A stretch of 37,069 nt of DNA, taken from CAYUZU01 sp964448675 (GTDB lineage: Bacteria; Planctomycetota; Phycisphaerae; UBA1845; Fen-1342). The stretch lies in the NCBI GenBank assembly GCA_964448675.1, contig CAYUZU010000038.1:1-37069 (forward strand), read 5' to 3'. How positions within the stretch are numbered: the stretch's first letter is position 1; every line of letters starts with the position of its first letter. Below are positions 25,440-33,809 of the stretch, one piece after another. The position numbers and the translations under genes were made by a program. The notes under the pieces are model-generated. The model worked only from the letters and a program-made list of their open reading frames with translations, made no database searches and had not been told where the DNA came from.

Positions 25440-27211
25440 CGGTCACGACCACACCGCCACAGACCTTCGCCCGGCTCGCGCCGGCGGCCGACCCCTGGGT
25501 CGCCGAGCTCGAACAGACGCTGTCGACCTTTGCCGCCCCCGTCGAATCCCGCCGCGACAACCAGGGCTGCTACCTCGTGCCGCTGGCGCAGATCGTGCCG
25601 TGCCTGAAGCGGCTGCTGCTGCGCGACGACGGCCGCCTCGCCACCGTCACCGGCCTCGACGTGCGCGACGGCACCGAGTTGATCTACCACGTCTGCTTCG
25701 ATCGCCACAGGTTCACCGCCAACCTCAAGGTCACCGTCCCGCGCAGCAGCGACACCGCCGAGTCCATCACCCCCTGGATGCCCGGCGCCGAGTTCATCGA
25801 ACGCGAGCTGCACGACCTGCTCGGCGTGAACTTCACGGGCCACCCCCGCATGGAACGCCTGATCCTCGCCGACGACTGGCCCGAAGGCGTCTATCCGCTG
25901 CGCCGCGGCTTCAAGAAATCCGACGCCGAGCGCCCTGCCGCCGAACCACGGCCGGCCCCCGCCCGCCCGCCGAGCGACGGCCGCTCGCTGATCACCATCG
26001 GCCCGTTCCACCCCTTGCAGGAGGAACCCGAGCAGTACCAGCTCTGGGTGGAGGGCGAGACCGTCGTCGACATGGACGTGCGCATCAGCTACAACCACCG
26101 CGGCATCGAGGAACTGAGCTCGCGCCGCACGTTCGACCAGGTGCCCTATCTCGTCGAGCGCGTCTGCGGCATCTGCTCCGCCAGCCACCCGCTGGCCTAC
26201 ATCAAGGCGGTCGAGCAGCTCTGTGAATGCGACGTACCGCTGCGGGCGCAATACCTCCGCACGATCGTCGCCGAGCTCGAGCGCCTCCACTCGCACCTCC
26301 TGTGGGTCGGCCTCGCCGGCCATTTCCTCGGCTACAACACGGTGTTCATGTGGGCCTGGCGCTACCGCGAGCCCGTCATGGACATCCTCGAGAAGGTCAC
26401 CGGCAACCGCTGCACCTACGCCAACGCCAAGATCGGCGGCAGCCGGCGCGACGTCCCCAACGAACTGCTGCCCGAAATCGCCGCGGCCGCCGACGCCGTC
26501 ATCGGCCCGACCGAGATGCTCACCAACGCCGTCCTCGACGACCCCGTGCTGCACGCCCGCCTCGAAAACGTCGGCGTCCTGACCGAGGCCGACGCCCGCC
26601 GCTGGTGCGTCACCGGGCCGACGGCGCGCGGCTCCGGCGTCGCCATCGACGTACGGCGCGACGACCCCTACGAGGTCTACGACCGTCTCGACTGGAACGT
26701 CATCTGCTTCCCCGAGGGCGATGTTCTGGCCAAGACCAAGGTCCGCCTCCTCGAGACCCTCGAAGCCGCCAAGATGATCAAGCAGGCCGTCCGCGACATC
26801 CCCGACGGCCCCATCGACGCCAACGTGCCCGAAGTGCCCCCCGGCGAAGCCATCGGACACGTCGAGGCCCCCCGCGGCGAGACCTTCCACTACGTCCGCA
26901 GCGACGGCGGCCGCCGCCCCGTCCGCCACAAGATCCGCGCCCCCAGCTACGTCAACGTGCCTTCGTTCCGCGCGTCTTGCATCGGCCAGCACATCGCGGA
27001 CGTCACGATCGCCCTCGCTGCCGTCGACCCCTGCTACAGCTGCACCGAGCGGATGGCGGTCGCCCGCTCGGCCACATCACGCCGCAAGCTTTTTGACGGA
27101 CGCCAACTGCTCGAACAATCCCGGCAGCGCACGCGCTGGTACGAGCAACAAGCCGGCGTCGAACCGTTCGACTGTCGCTGGGCCTCAAGGCTCGAGGAGT
27201 TGTTCGGATGA
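25436..27211 (+). CDS. [NiFe] hydrogenase large subunit, NuoC-NuoD fusion
   Basis: 591 residues. Residues 1-165 are a NuoC-like domain ('LIYHVCFDRHRFTANLKV', 'HDLLGVNFTGHP'), joined by a Pro/Arg-rich linker (168-181) to a NuoD/large-subunit domain. Both nickel motifs are present: L1 'RVCGICSASH' (Cys244, Cys247) and L2 'DPCYSCTER' (Cys533, Cys536). It should therefore be a true hydrogenase and not a quinone-reducing NuoD. The fusion resembles HycE/HyfG, whereas Mbh has two proteins. About 52 residues follow Arg539. In HycE-type enzymes a C-terminal peptide after this Arg is removed by a protease, and a protease gene lies at the end of this operon. Catalysis: 2H+ + 2e- to H2, facing the cytoplasm. 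Confidence 0.95.
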   Translation: MTVTTTPPQTFARLAPAADPWVAELEQTLSTFAAPVESRRDNQGCYLVPLAQIVPCLKRLLLRDDGRLATVTGLDVRDGTELIYHVCFDRHRFTANLKVTVPRSSDTAESITPWMPGAEFIERELHDLLGVNFTGHPRMERLILADDWPEGVYPLRRGFKKSDAERPAAEPRPAPARPPSDGRSLITIGPFHPLQEEPEQYQLWVEGETVVDMDVRISYNHRGIEELSSRRTFDQVPYLVERVCGICSASHPLAYIKAVEQLCECDVPLRAQYLRTIVAELERLHSHLLWVGLAGHFLGYNTVFMWAWRYREPVMDILEKVTGNRCTYANAKIGGSRRDVPNELLPEIAAAADAVIGPTEMLTNAVLDDPVLHARLENVGVLTEADARRWCVTGPTARGSGVAIDVRRDDPYEVYDRLDWNVICFPEGDVLAKTKVRLLETLEAAKMIKQAVRDIPDGPIDANVPEVPPGEAIGHVEAPRGETFHYVRSDGGRRPVRHKIRAPSYVNVPSFRASCIGQHIADVTIALAAVDPCYSCTERMAVARSATSRRKLFDGRQLLEQSRQRTRWYEQQAGVEPFDCRWASRLEELFG

Positions 27212-29115
27212 ACGCATGGTGGCAGGACACCTGGACATTGCTGTCACACCCACTGATGGCACCGCTCGCCTTCTCGGCGGCGGCGGGACTGCTGGCCTAC
27301 ACCTGCGCCCGCGGACTGCCCTGGCTCGCGCGCCTGCTGGGCCTCGCGGCGGCCATTGGCACGGTCGTGCTCACGGGCCGGCTCTTCGTGCTGTCGGACG
27401 TCCCCGCCTTTCACCTTACCTGGCTGGCGGTCGAAGGCTTCTCGCTCAACATCGCGCTGAGCTGGCAGCCGTTCGGCGGCCTCGTCGCCATCGGCGCCGC
27501 CCTCTTCGCCCTCGGCATCGCGATCTACGCCCTGGCATCCGAGCACGGCCAGCGCGACGAAGGCCGCTTCCACGCCCTGCTGTGCTGGACGCTGACCGGC
27601 GCTATCGGCGCCGCCCTCGCCGACGATCTCCTGTGGCTGCTCATCTGCTGGGAGCTCGTGTCCCTGGCCCTCTACCTGCTGCTGAACCTGGGCACCGGCA
27701 CGGCGGCCGCCGGCGCGGCCAAGACCTTCGGCCTGGTCGGGCTGGGCGACGCGGCGTTGCTGCTGGCCGTCGTCCTGCTCGGCGCCACGCAGGGCACCTT
27801 CCAGATCAGCCAGCTCGACGTGCAGGTCGGCACCCCGCTCATGTACCTCGTCTACCTGCTCTTCGTCGCCGCCGCCCTCGCCAAGGCCGGCGCCGTGCCC
27901 ATGCACAGCTGGATCCCGGCGGCCGCCAGCGACGCTTCCGTCGCGACGTTCGCGCTGCTGCCCGCCTCGATCGACAAGCTCCTCGGCATTTACCTGCTGG
28001 CGCGCTTCTCGCTGGGCGTGTTCGAGCTCGATGGCGCCATGCGCGTCGTGCTGATGATCATCGGCGCCGTAACCATCCTGGCCGCCGTCTTCATGGCCAT
28101 GCTCCAGCACCGCCTGAAGAAACTCCTGTCCTTTCACGCCGTCAGCCAGGTGGGCTACATGGTGCTCGGCATCGGCACCGGCACCCCCATCGGCATCATC
28201 GGCGGCGTCTTCCACATGCTCAATCACGCCATCTACAAGGCCTGCCTGTTCCTCACCGCCGGCAATGTCGAGCGCACCGCCGGTACCGACGAACTGAATC
28301 GCCTCGGCGGCCTCGCCCGCGCCCTGCCGCTGACCTTCGTCGGCGGCGCCGTCGCGGCGCTGGCCATCAGCGGCGTACCGCCCCTGAACGGCTTCGTGAG
28401 CAAATGGCTGGTATACCAGGGCTGCCTCGCCGAGGGCTCGCCCCTGGCGCTGCTCTGCCTCGTTGCCGCCGTCTTCGGCAGCGCGCTGACCCTGGCCTCG
28501 TTCTTCAAGGTCATCGCGACCGTGTTCTGGGGCCCCCTGCCACACGAGATCCACACCGAACCGGCGCCCGCCCGCCTGGCCCGCGCCACGCCCATCGCCG
28601 TGCTCGCGGCACTCTGCATCGCGTTCGGCGTCGCCGCCCAGTGGCCGCTGCAACAGCTCATCCTCCCCGCCGTCGCCGACTACGGCGTCATCCCCGAGCT
28701 GCAGGCCACTGCGGCACACCTCGACACCGGCGCCCTCGGCCTGTGGGCGGCCGGGCCCGCCACCATGCTGATCGTTCTCGGCCTGTTGGGCGGGGCCCTG
28801 CTGTACCTGCTGACGCGTGCGTTGCGCGTGCGCGTGGCGGACGTGTTCGTCGGCGGAGAGCAGCCGGCCAGCCTGCCCAGCCTCAAGTATCCCGCGACCA
28901 GTTTCTATCGCACCATCGAAGAGCTGCCGGGCCTGCGCGGCGCGCTGCGCGACGGCCAGCAAAGCGCTTACGACATCTATCGCCTCGGCGGCCAGTACGG
29001 CGGCAGCCTGGTCCAGTTGCTGCGCAACCAGCATACCGGCGTGCTGTCGGTCTACGTAAGCTGGTGCCTCGTCGGCGTCGTCCTGATCGTCGTCTACCTG
29101 ATGGCCGCCACCTGA
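27208..29115 (+). CDS. mrpA: NuoL/MrpA-N-like proton-pumping antiporter subunit
   Basis: 635 residues with 14 or more hydrophobic helices, start coupled by ATGA overlap. Antiporter motifs: the Glu in 'LWLLICWELVSLALYLL', the Lys in 'AALAKAGAVPMHSWIPAA' and the Lys pair in 'MLQHRLKKLLSFHAVSQVGY', which carry the conducting charges in NuoL/M/N and MrpA/D. 'ISGVPPLNGFVSKW' is also standard. The C-terminus (about 520-635) has an extra helix and a soluble stretch. It corresponds to the N-terminal part of MrpA. The usual MrpA C-terminal part is the separate next gene. It links the hydrogenase core genes to the Mrp block. Confidence 0.9.
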   Translation: MNAWWQDTWTLLSHPLMAPLAFSAAAGLLAYTCARGLPWLARLLGLAAAIGTVVLTGRLFVLSDVPAFHLTWLAVEGFSLNIALSWQPFGGLVAIGAALFALGIAIYALASEHGQRDEGRFHALLCWTLTGAIGAALADDLLWLLICWELVSLALYLLLNLGTGTAAAGAAKTFGLVGLGDAALLLAVVLLGATQGTFQISQLDVQVGTPLMYLVYLLFVAAALAKAGAVPMHSWIPAAASDASVATFALLPASIDKLLGIYLLARFSLGVFELDGAMRVVLMIIGAVTILAAVFMAMLQHRLKKLLSFHAVSQVGYMVLGIGTGTPIGIIGGVFHMLNHAIYKACLFLTAGNVERTAGTDELNRLGGLARALPLTFVGGAVAALAISGVPPLNGFVSKWLVYQGCLAEGSPLALLCLVAAVFGSALTLASFFKVIATVFWGPLPHEIHTEPAPARLARATPIAVLAALCIAFGVAAQWPLQQLILPAVADYGVIPELQATAAHLDTGALGLWAAGPATMLIVLGLLGGALLYLLTRALRVRVADVFVGGEQPASLPSLKYPATSFYRTIEELPGLRGALRDGQQSAYDIYRLGGQYGGSLVQLLRNQHTGVLSVYVSWCLVGVVLIVVYLMAAT

Positions 29116-29125
29116 GGAGCTTCCC

Positions 29126-29698
29126 ATGGATCCGATCTTCTGGTTTCTGCTCGCGCTGATCGCCTTCATGATCATCGGTTCGCTGATCGCCGCCGAAACC
29201 GAAGACCTGCTCTCGGCCGTCGTGTGCATCGGCGCGGTGGGCGCCGGTCTGGCCATCATCGATCTCTTCCTCGGCGCACCGGATCTCGCCATCACCCAGA
29301 TCGTGGTCGAAGTCCTCGTCGTCGCCATCCTCATCCGCGTCGTGCTGACGCGCCGCGACGAAACCCACGAAACCCACAAGGACACTTTCGCCGTCGGCAG
29401 CGTCGTGCTGGCGCTGGGCGTCCTGCTCGTCCTCGGCGGCTGGGCCCTGACCGAGCTGGCCCCCTTCGGCCGGCCGCTGCTTGCCAGCGCCACGCCCGGC
29501 GTCGCCCACCAGTACCTGACCAACGGCCTGCGGGAAACCGGCGCCGCCAACCACGTCATGGCCGTGTTGCTGGACTACCGCGCCTACGACACCCTCGGCG
29601 AAGCCACCGTCATCTTCGTCAGCGTCATCGGCGCCTACGCCATTCTCCGACACCAAGGCAGGGCCAGAAATGCCACCGGGAATGAGTCTGATCGTTAA
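29126..29698 (+). CDS. MrpA C-terminal part, MbhD-MbhE-like (DUF4040) fusion
   Basis: 190 residues, with GAGGAG before the ATG. Helices 1-3 with 'GAPDLAITQIVVEVLVVAIL' match the DUF4040/MbhD block (C-terminal helices of MrpA). The second half with 'ANHVMAVLLDYRAYDTLGEA' and 'VIFVSVIGAYAILR' matches MbhE. In Thermococcus Mbh these are two genes, and in classical Mrp both are the tail of MrpA. Here they are fused together but detached from MrpA-N. They take part in the Na+ pathway of the Mrp module. The end overlaps the next gene by 29 bases. Confidence 0.88.
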   Translation: MDPIFWFLLALIAFMIIGSLIAAETEDLLSAVVCIGAVGAGLAIIDLFLGAPDLAITQIVVEVLVVAILIRVVLTRRDETHETHKDTFAVGSVVLALGVLLVLGGWALTELAPFGRPLLASATPGVAHQYLTNGLRETGAANHVMAVLLDYRAYDTLGEATVIFVSVIGAYAILRHQGRARNATGNESDR

Positions 29699-30116
29699 AA
29701 CCGTCACGCGCCTCGTCGCGAGCTTCATCGTCCTCTTCGGCGTGTACGTCGCCCTGTCCGGCCACGTCTCGCCGGGCGGCGGCTTCGCCGGCGGGGCCAT
29801 CATCGCCGGCGGCCTGATCCTCGTGCTGCTGGCCTTCGGCCGGCACGAGACCCACCGTCTGGTCACGCACCGCATGGCCCTCGCCTGGGATTGCGGCGGC
29901 GCCTGCGCGTTCCTGGCAATCTCGCTCCTGGGCTACCTCGCCGGCGGCTACTTCCTCAACTTCCTGACCACCGGAGAGCCCTTCACCCTCGCCAGCGCCG
30001 GCACCATCCCCCTCAGCAACGCCGCCATCGGCGCCAAGGTCGGCGGGGCCCTCTTCGGTGTCTTCCTCGCCCTGGCCGTCTTCCGTCCCGCACGCAAGCT
30101 GGAGGGCCAATCATGA
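29670..30116 (+). CDS. mrpB: MrpB subunit of Na+/H+ antiporter module
   Basis: 148 residues from the ATG at 29670, or from an in-frame ATG four codons later. Four hydrophobic helices. The signature 'LFGVYVALSGHVSPGGGFAGGAIIAGG' region (positions about 22-48) and 'GGALFGVFLALAVFR' near the end identify MrpB/MnhB/MbhF. It overlaps both neighbours. It is a small membrane subunit that completes the ion path with MrpA and MrpC. Confidence 0.92.
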   Translation: MPPGMSLIVKTVTRLVASFIVLFGVYVALSGHVSPGGGFAGGAIIAGGLILVLLAFGRHETHRLVTHRMALAWDCGGACAFLAISLLGYLAGGYFLNFLTTGEPFTLASAGTIPLSNAAIGAKVGGALFGVFLALAVFRPARKLEGQS

Positions 30117-30475
30117 CACTGGGAATGCTCCCCTACCTGCTGGCCCTCGTGCTCCTGCTGATCGGGCTCTACGTCGTGATCGCCAAGAAAAACATCATCA
30201 AGATCATTCTCGGCGTGGCGATGCTCGAGTACGCCGTCAACCTCTTCCTCATCCTGATCGGCTACCGCGCCGGCGGCACCGCCCCGATCCGCGGCCCCGA
30301 GCAGTCCGACGCCGCCTTCGCTGCCCAGGCCGTCGACCCCGTGCCCCAGGCCCTGATCCTCACGTCGATCGTGATCGGCGTGGGCTGCCTGGCCCTACTC
30401 GTCAGCCTGGCGGTGCGGCTTTACGAGAAGTTCGGCACCTTCGATATCACCCGCATTCGCGAGCTGAAAGGATAG
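30113..30475 (+). CDS. mrpC: MrpC subunit (NuoK-like)
   Basis: 120 residues from the ATG at 30113, coupled to mrpB by ATGA. Three helices with 'KKNIIKIILGVAMLEYAVNL', carrying the conserved Glu of the NuoK/MrpC family, and 'VDPVPQALILTSIVIGVG', the diagnostic MrpC block. It sits in the membrane between the MrpA and MrpD antiporter-like units. Confidence 0.94.
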   Translation: MTLGMLPYLLALVLLLIGLYVVIAKKNIIKIILGVAMLEYAVNLFLILIGYRAGGTAPIRGPEQSDAAFAAQAVDPVPQALILTSIVIGVGCLALLVSLAVRLYEKFGTFDITRIRELKG

Positions 30476-30479
30476 GCCC

Positions 30480-32075
30480 ATGGACAGCGTGCTACCGCTC
30501 TTCGTGGCCGTGCCGTTGGCCGTCGGATTCGTCGCCCCGCTGCTGGGCCGTGCCAGCGGTCATGACGGCGGCACCCGCTTCCTGGCCCTGCTCGCCGGCG
30601 CCGCCCTGCTCGCCGGCGCCCTGCTGCTGCTCGGCCAACCCGCTGCCGCCATGTGGATCGGCGGCTGGCACGGCGGCCAGGCCTCCGTCGGCCTGAGCCT
30701 CGTGGCCGACGGCCTCAGCCAACTGCTCCTCGTCACCGTTAACGCGATTGCCTTTCTGGCCCTGCTGTACAGCTGGAGCTACGTCCGCCGCTACGACGGC
30801 CAACCGCTCTACTACTGCCTCTTCATGATCATGCTTGCCGGCATGAACGGCGTCGTGCTCGCCGGCGACCTGTTCAACCTGTTCGTCTTCATGGAGGTCG
30901 CCGTCATCGCCTCGTACGCCCTTGTCGCGTTCGGCGTCGAGCGCCAGGAGCTCGAGGCGGCCTTCAAGTACGCCATCCTCGGCACCGCGTCCTCCGCATT
31001 CATCCTGCTGGCTATCGGCGTGCTGTACAGTCTCACCGGCCAGCTCAACATGGCCCTGGTCGCCGAGCGACTGGCCCAGGTCGAGGCCGGCCCCGCCACC
31101 TGGTTTGCCGCCGGCCTTTTCATCATGGGCTTCGGCCTCAAGGCCGCCATGGTGCCCTTCCACGCCTGGCTACCCGATGCCCATCCATCCGCCCCCGCCC
31201 CCATCTCGGCCATGCTTTCCGGCGTCGTGATCAAGGCCATCGGCGTCTACGCCATCTGCCGCCTGCTCTTCAACGTTTTCGGCATCACGGCGGCGGACGG
31301 CGGCCTTTACGCCAACGTGCTGCTCGCGCTGGGGGCGCTCTCCATGGTGATCGGCGTCTTCCTGGCCGTCGGGCAGTGGGACTTCAAACGCCTGCTCGCC
31401 TACCACTCGATCAGCCAGATGGGCTATGTCTTCCTCGGCCTGGGAATCGGCGCCGCCGTCCTCTCCGCCGGCGGTCCTGCCCCGGTCGCCGCACTCGCCA
31501 TCTTCGGCGGCCTGTTCCACCTCATCAATCACGCCGCCTTCAAGAGCCTGCTCTTCCTCTGCAGCGGTTCGGCCGAATATGCCGCCGGCACACGCGACCT
31601 GCACGAGCTCGGCGGCCTGAAACGCACCATGCCCGTCACCGCCGGCTGCTGCCGCGTCGCCGCCTTGTCCATCGCCGGCGTGCCCCCCTTCAACGGATTC
31701 TGGAGCAAGCTGATCATCGTCGTTGCCGCCGCCCAGGCCGGCTACTGGACGCTGGCCGGTCTTGCGGTCTTCGTGAGCTTCATGACGCTGCTGTCGTTCG
31801 TGAAGGTGCAGCGCTACGCACTCGAAGGCACGCCCTCGGACCGCACCGCCACTGCGCATGAGACACCCGTCGCAATGCAGGCCTCCCTCGTCTGCCTGGC
31901 GATCGTCTGCATCCTGCTGGGTGCCCTTACCCCCTGGCATCGCGGCCGCCTGCTCGATCCGGCCGGCCTCGCGCTGACCGATGCGGCAAGCTACAGCCGG
32001 CAGTTCCGCCCCGCGGCGCCCCCGCTTCCCGAACCTGACCGTCTTGCGCTGCGTACCGCGGAGGACCAGCCATGA
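30480..32075 (+). CDS. mrpD: MrpD antiporter-like subunit (NuoM/N family)
   Basis: 531 residues with about 14 helices, ATG preceded by AGGA. Key features are 'LFNLFVFMEVAVIASYALVA' with the conserved Glu, 'GLKAAMVPFHAWLPDAHPSA' with Lys and the PxHxWLPxAH motif, and 'DFKRLLAYHSISQMGYVFLG' with the later Lys. 'SIAGVPPFNGFWSK' follows. It is the second antiporter-like subunit of the module beside MrpA-N. Its stop overlaps the mrpE ATG. Confidence 0.95.
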   Translation: MDSVLPLFVAVPLAVGFVAPLLGRASGHDGGTRFLALLAGAALLAGALLLLGQPAAAMWIGGWHGGQASVGLSLVADGLSQLLLVTVNAIAFLALLYSWSYVRRYDGQPLYYCLFMIMLAGMNGVVLAGDLFNLFVFMEVAVIASYALVAFGVERQELEAAFKYAILGTASSAFILLAIGVLYSLTGQLNMALVAERLAQVEAGPATWFAAGLFIMGFGLKAAMVPFHAWLPDAHPSAPAPISAMLSGVVIKAIGVYAICRLLFNVFGITAADGGLYANVLLALGALSMVIGVFLAVGQWDFKRLLAYHSISQMGYVFLGLGIGAAVLSAGGPAPVAALAIFGGLFHLINHAAFKSLLFLCSGSAEYAAGTRDLHELGGLKRTMPVTAGCCRVAALSIAGVPPFNGFWSKLIIVVAAAQAGYWTLAGLAVFVSFMTLLSFVKVQRYALEGTPSDRTATAHETPVAMQASLVCLAIVCILLGALTPWHRGRLLDPAGLALTDAASYSRQFRPAAPPLPEPDRLALRTAEDQP

Positions 32076-32557
32076 GACAACTTGTCTGCATCTTGCTGAG
32101 CCTGCTCGTCTGGCTGCTCATCGCCTGGCCACCCAGCGTGATCGATGCGGGCATCGGCCTCTTCTTCGCGATTCTCGTGGCCACGCTGCTGAGCGAACTC
32201 TATCCCGAGCAGCCCCACGACCTCTTCGATCCGCGCCGCTGGTTCTGGGCCCTGCTGTATCTGCCCTATTTCTTCTACTACTGCCTGCGCGCCAACCTCG
32301 ACGTGGCCTACCGCGTCCTGCACGTCGACGTCCCGGTGCGGCCCGGCATCGTCCGCGTCCCCACTGCGCTGCAGAACGACTGGGCCCGGACGTTCCTGGC
32401 CGCCTCCATCACGCTGACGCCCGGCACCCTCGTCGTCGATATCGACGACCACGACCTCTACATCCACTGGATCAACGTGCCGGCCGACGACGCCGAACGC
32501 CACGCCGCGCGCATCGTCACGCGTTTCGAGCCGTTCCTGCGGAGGATCTTCGAATGA
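32072..32557 (+). CDS. mrpE: MrpE subunit
   Basis: 161 residues, start coupled by ATGA. Two N-terminal helices ('LVCILLSLLVWLLIAWP', 'IGLFFAILVATLL') lead to 'LYLPYFFYYCLRANLDVAYRV'. A cytoplasmic fold follows, with 'ITLTPGTLVVDIDDHDLYIH' and 'WINV', the standard MrpE/MnhE pattern. It stabilises the Mrp complex. It precedes mrpF with a 4-base overlap. Confidence 0.94.
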   Translation: MRQLVCILLSLLVWLLIAWPPSVIDAGIGLFFAILVATLLSELYPEQPHDLFDPRRWFWALLYLPYFFYYCLRANLDVAYRVLHVDVPVRPGIVRVPTALQNDWARTFLAASITLTPGTLVVDIDDHDLYIHWINVPADDAERHAARIVTRFEPFLRRIFE

Positions 32558-32820
32558 CGAGCGTCCCCTCCATCCTGCTCATCGCACTGCTCGCGGCCGC
32601 CTTCATGTGTCTGTATCGCATCGGCCGCGGCCCCAGTGCACCCGACCGGGCCGTGGCCATCGATATCCTCGGCACCCTGATTGTCGCGTTCACCGCCCTG
32701 CTGGGCTTCTACACCGGCCAGAGCTGGTACCTCACCATCGCCCTCGCCTGGAGCCTGCTCGCATTCATCGGCGCGATCGCGCTATCCAAGTACCTCGAAG
32801 GACGGGCCTACGATGACTGA
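32554..32820 (+). CDS. mrpF: MrpF subunit
   Basis: 88 residues and three helices. 'CLYRIGRGPSAPDRAVAIDI' with its Asp is the family signature and lines an ion path in Mrp structures. The ATG at 32554 overlaps the mrpE stop, and the end overlaps mrpG by 8 bases. Confidence 0.94.
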   Translation: MTSVPSILLIALLAAAFMCLYRIGRGPSAPDRAVAIDILGTLIVAFTALLGFYTGQSWYLTIALAWSLLAFIGAIALSKYLEGRAYDD

Positions 32821-33214
32821 CACGATCGGCATGATCCTGATCGGCACCGGCGTCACTTTTGACGTCCTGGGTTGCCTCGGCCTGGTGCGCCTCCCCGATG
32901 TCTACAACCGCCTGCAGGCCGCCACCAAGTGCGTGACCCTCGGCACCTGCCTGGTGCTGCTCGGCGTCGCCGTCGCCGCCTGGGGCGACTCCGCCACCGT
33001 CGTCAAAGCCCTGCTCTGCGCGACGTTCATCCTGCTGACCTCACCCGTCGGCGCCCACGCCCTGGCACGCGGCGCTTACCGTTCCGGCGTACGCCTGCAC
33101 GCCAGCAGCGTCGTGGATCGCTACGCCGCGCACGTCGCCGCAACCCCCACAGCCCGCGACCGCACCAGCACGACACCGCAGGAGACCCCCCATGCGCAAG
33201 CCGAAGCTCCGTGA
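32813..33214 (+). CDS. mrpG: MrpG subunit
   Basis: 133 residues from the ATG at 32813. Three helices with 'GCLGLVRLPDVYNRLQAATK' and 'LLTSPVGAHALARGAYRSG' identify MrpG/MnhG. A hydrophilic Thr/Ala-rich tail of about 25 residues is longer than usual. It overlaps the following iron-sulfur gene by 23 bases. With it the Mrp set A-G is complete. Confidence 0.94.
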   Translation: MTDTIGMILIGTGVTFDVLGCLGLVRLPDVYNRLQAATKCVTLGTCLVLLGVAVAAWGDSATVVKALLCATFILLTSPVGAHALARGAYRSGVRLHASSVVDRYAAHVAATPTARDRTSTTPQETPHAQAEAP

Positions 33215-33809
33215 GATCGCCGAGGCCGTGCGTGCCGTGGTGCGCGGCCCCGTCACGACGAAGTTCCCCGCCGAGCCGGTCGACCTCCCCGACGGCTTTC
33301 GCGGCAAGCCGGTCTTCAGCGAAACCGACTGCATCGGCTGCAAGGCCTGTGCCGAGGTGTGTCCCGCCCTGGCGATCGAAGTCACCGACGACCTGACCGC
33401 CGACCCGCCGACGCGCCGCCTCGACCTGCACTACGACCGTTGCATCTTCTGCGGTCACTGCGAGCTGAACTGCACCACCACCACGGGCGTCACCCTTGGC
33501 AAGGAGTACGACCTGGCCTGCTTCGACCGCGCCACTTGTGTCGAGTCCCACGAATGCGAGTTGGTCGTCTGCGAAGTCTGCGGCGCGCTGGTCGGCGCCC
33601 GCAAGCACCTGCTCCACGTCGCCGAGCAACTCGGTGCCAAGCTCTACGCCAACCCCACGCTGATCCTGCTGTCCGAGGGCCAGTACGGCCTGACGGCACC
33701 CGATCGCCGCCCGGGCGACGGCGACCTGCAGCGCGAAGACCTGCTCCGCGTCACCTGCCCGCGCTGCCGCCGCAATCTCGTGCTGCGCGAACTCTGGGGA
33801 GACTCGTAA
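33192..33809 (+). CDS. NuoI-like 2x[4Fe-4S] subunit with C-terminal zinc-ribbon-like part
   Basis: 205 residues from the ATG at 33192. Cys47/50/53/57 ('CIGCKACAEVCP') and Cys84/87/90/94 ('CIFCGHCELNC') hold two [4Fe-4S] clusters as in NuoI, HycF and MbhN, the relay between the peripheral donors and the NuoB-like cluster. After residue 115 comes an extension with Cys127/130 ('CEVCG') and Cys189/192 ('CPRC'), which could bind one Zn or Fe as a ribbon or rubredoxin-like knuckle. 'FDRATCVESHECELVVC' adds further cysteines. In Mbh the equivalent gene also lies at the operon end. Confidence 0.9.
   Translation: MRKPKLREIAEAVRAVVRGPVTTKFPAEPVDLPDGFRGKPVFSETDCIGCKACAEVCPALAIEVTDDLTADPPTRRLDLHYDRCIFCGHCELNCTTTTGVTLGKEYDLACFDRATCVESHECELVVCEVCGALVGARKHLLHVAEQLGAKLYANPTLILLSEGQYGLTAPDRRPGDGDLQREDLLRVTCPRCRRNLVLRELWGDS

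Noticed and set aside
23332..26992. Two long minus-strand open frames (548 and 558 codons)
   Set aside because: Antisense to the ferredoxin, NuoH, NuoB and NuoCD genes; repetitive Gln/Arg/Asp/Gly composition typical of shadows.
27244..29559. 771-codon minus-strand open frame
   Set aside because: It is antisense to the clearly coding mrpA-like genes, and its Glu/Gln/Gly/Ala-rich composition is the complement of GC-rich membrane-protein codons.
24010..33809. Ordinary NADH:quinone oxidoreductase (complex I)
   Set aside because: The large subunit has both Ni-binding CxxC pairs, the NuoB-like protein has CxxC rather than CC, and no NuoA, J, K or N set is present, while a complete Mrp set is.
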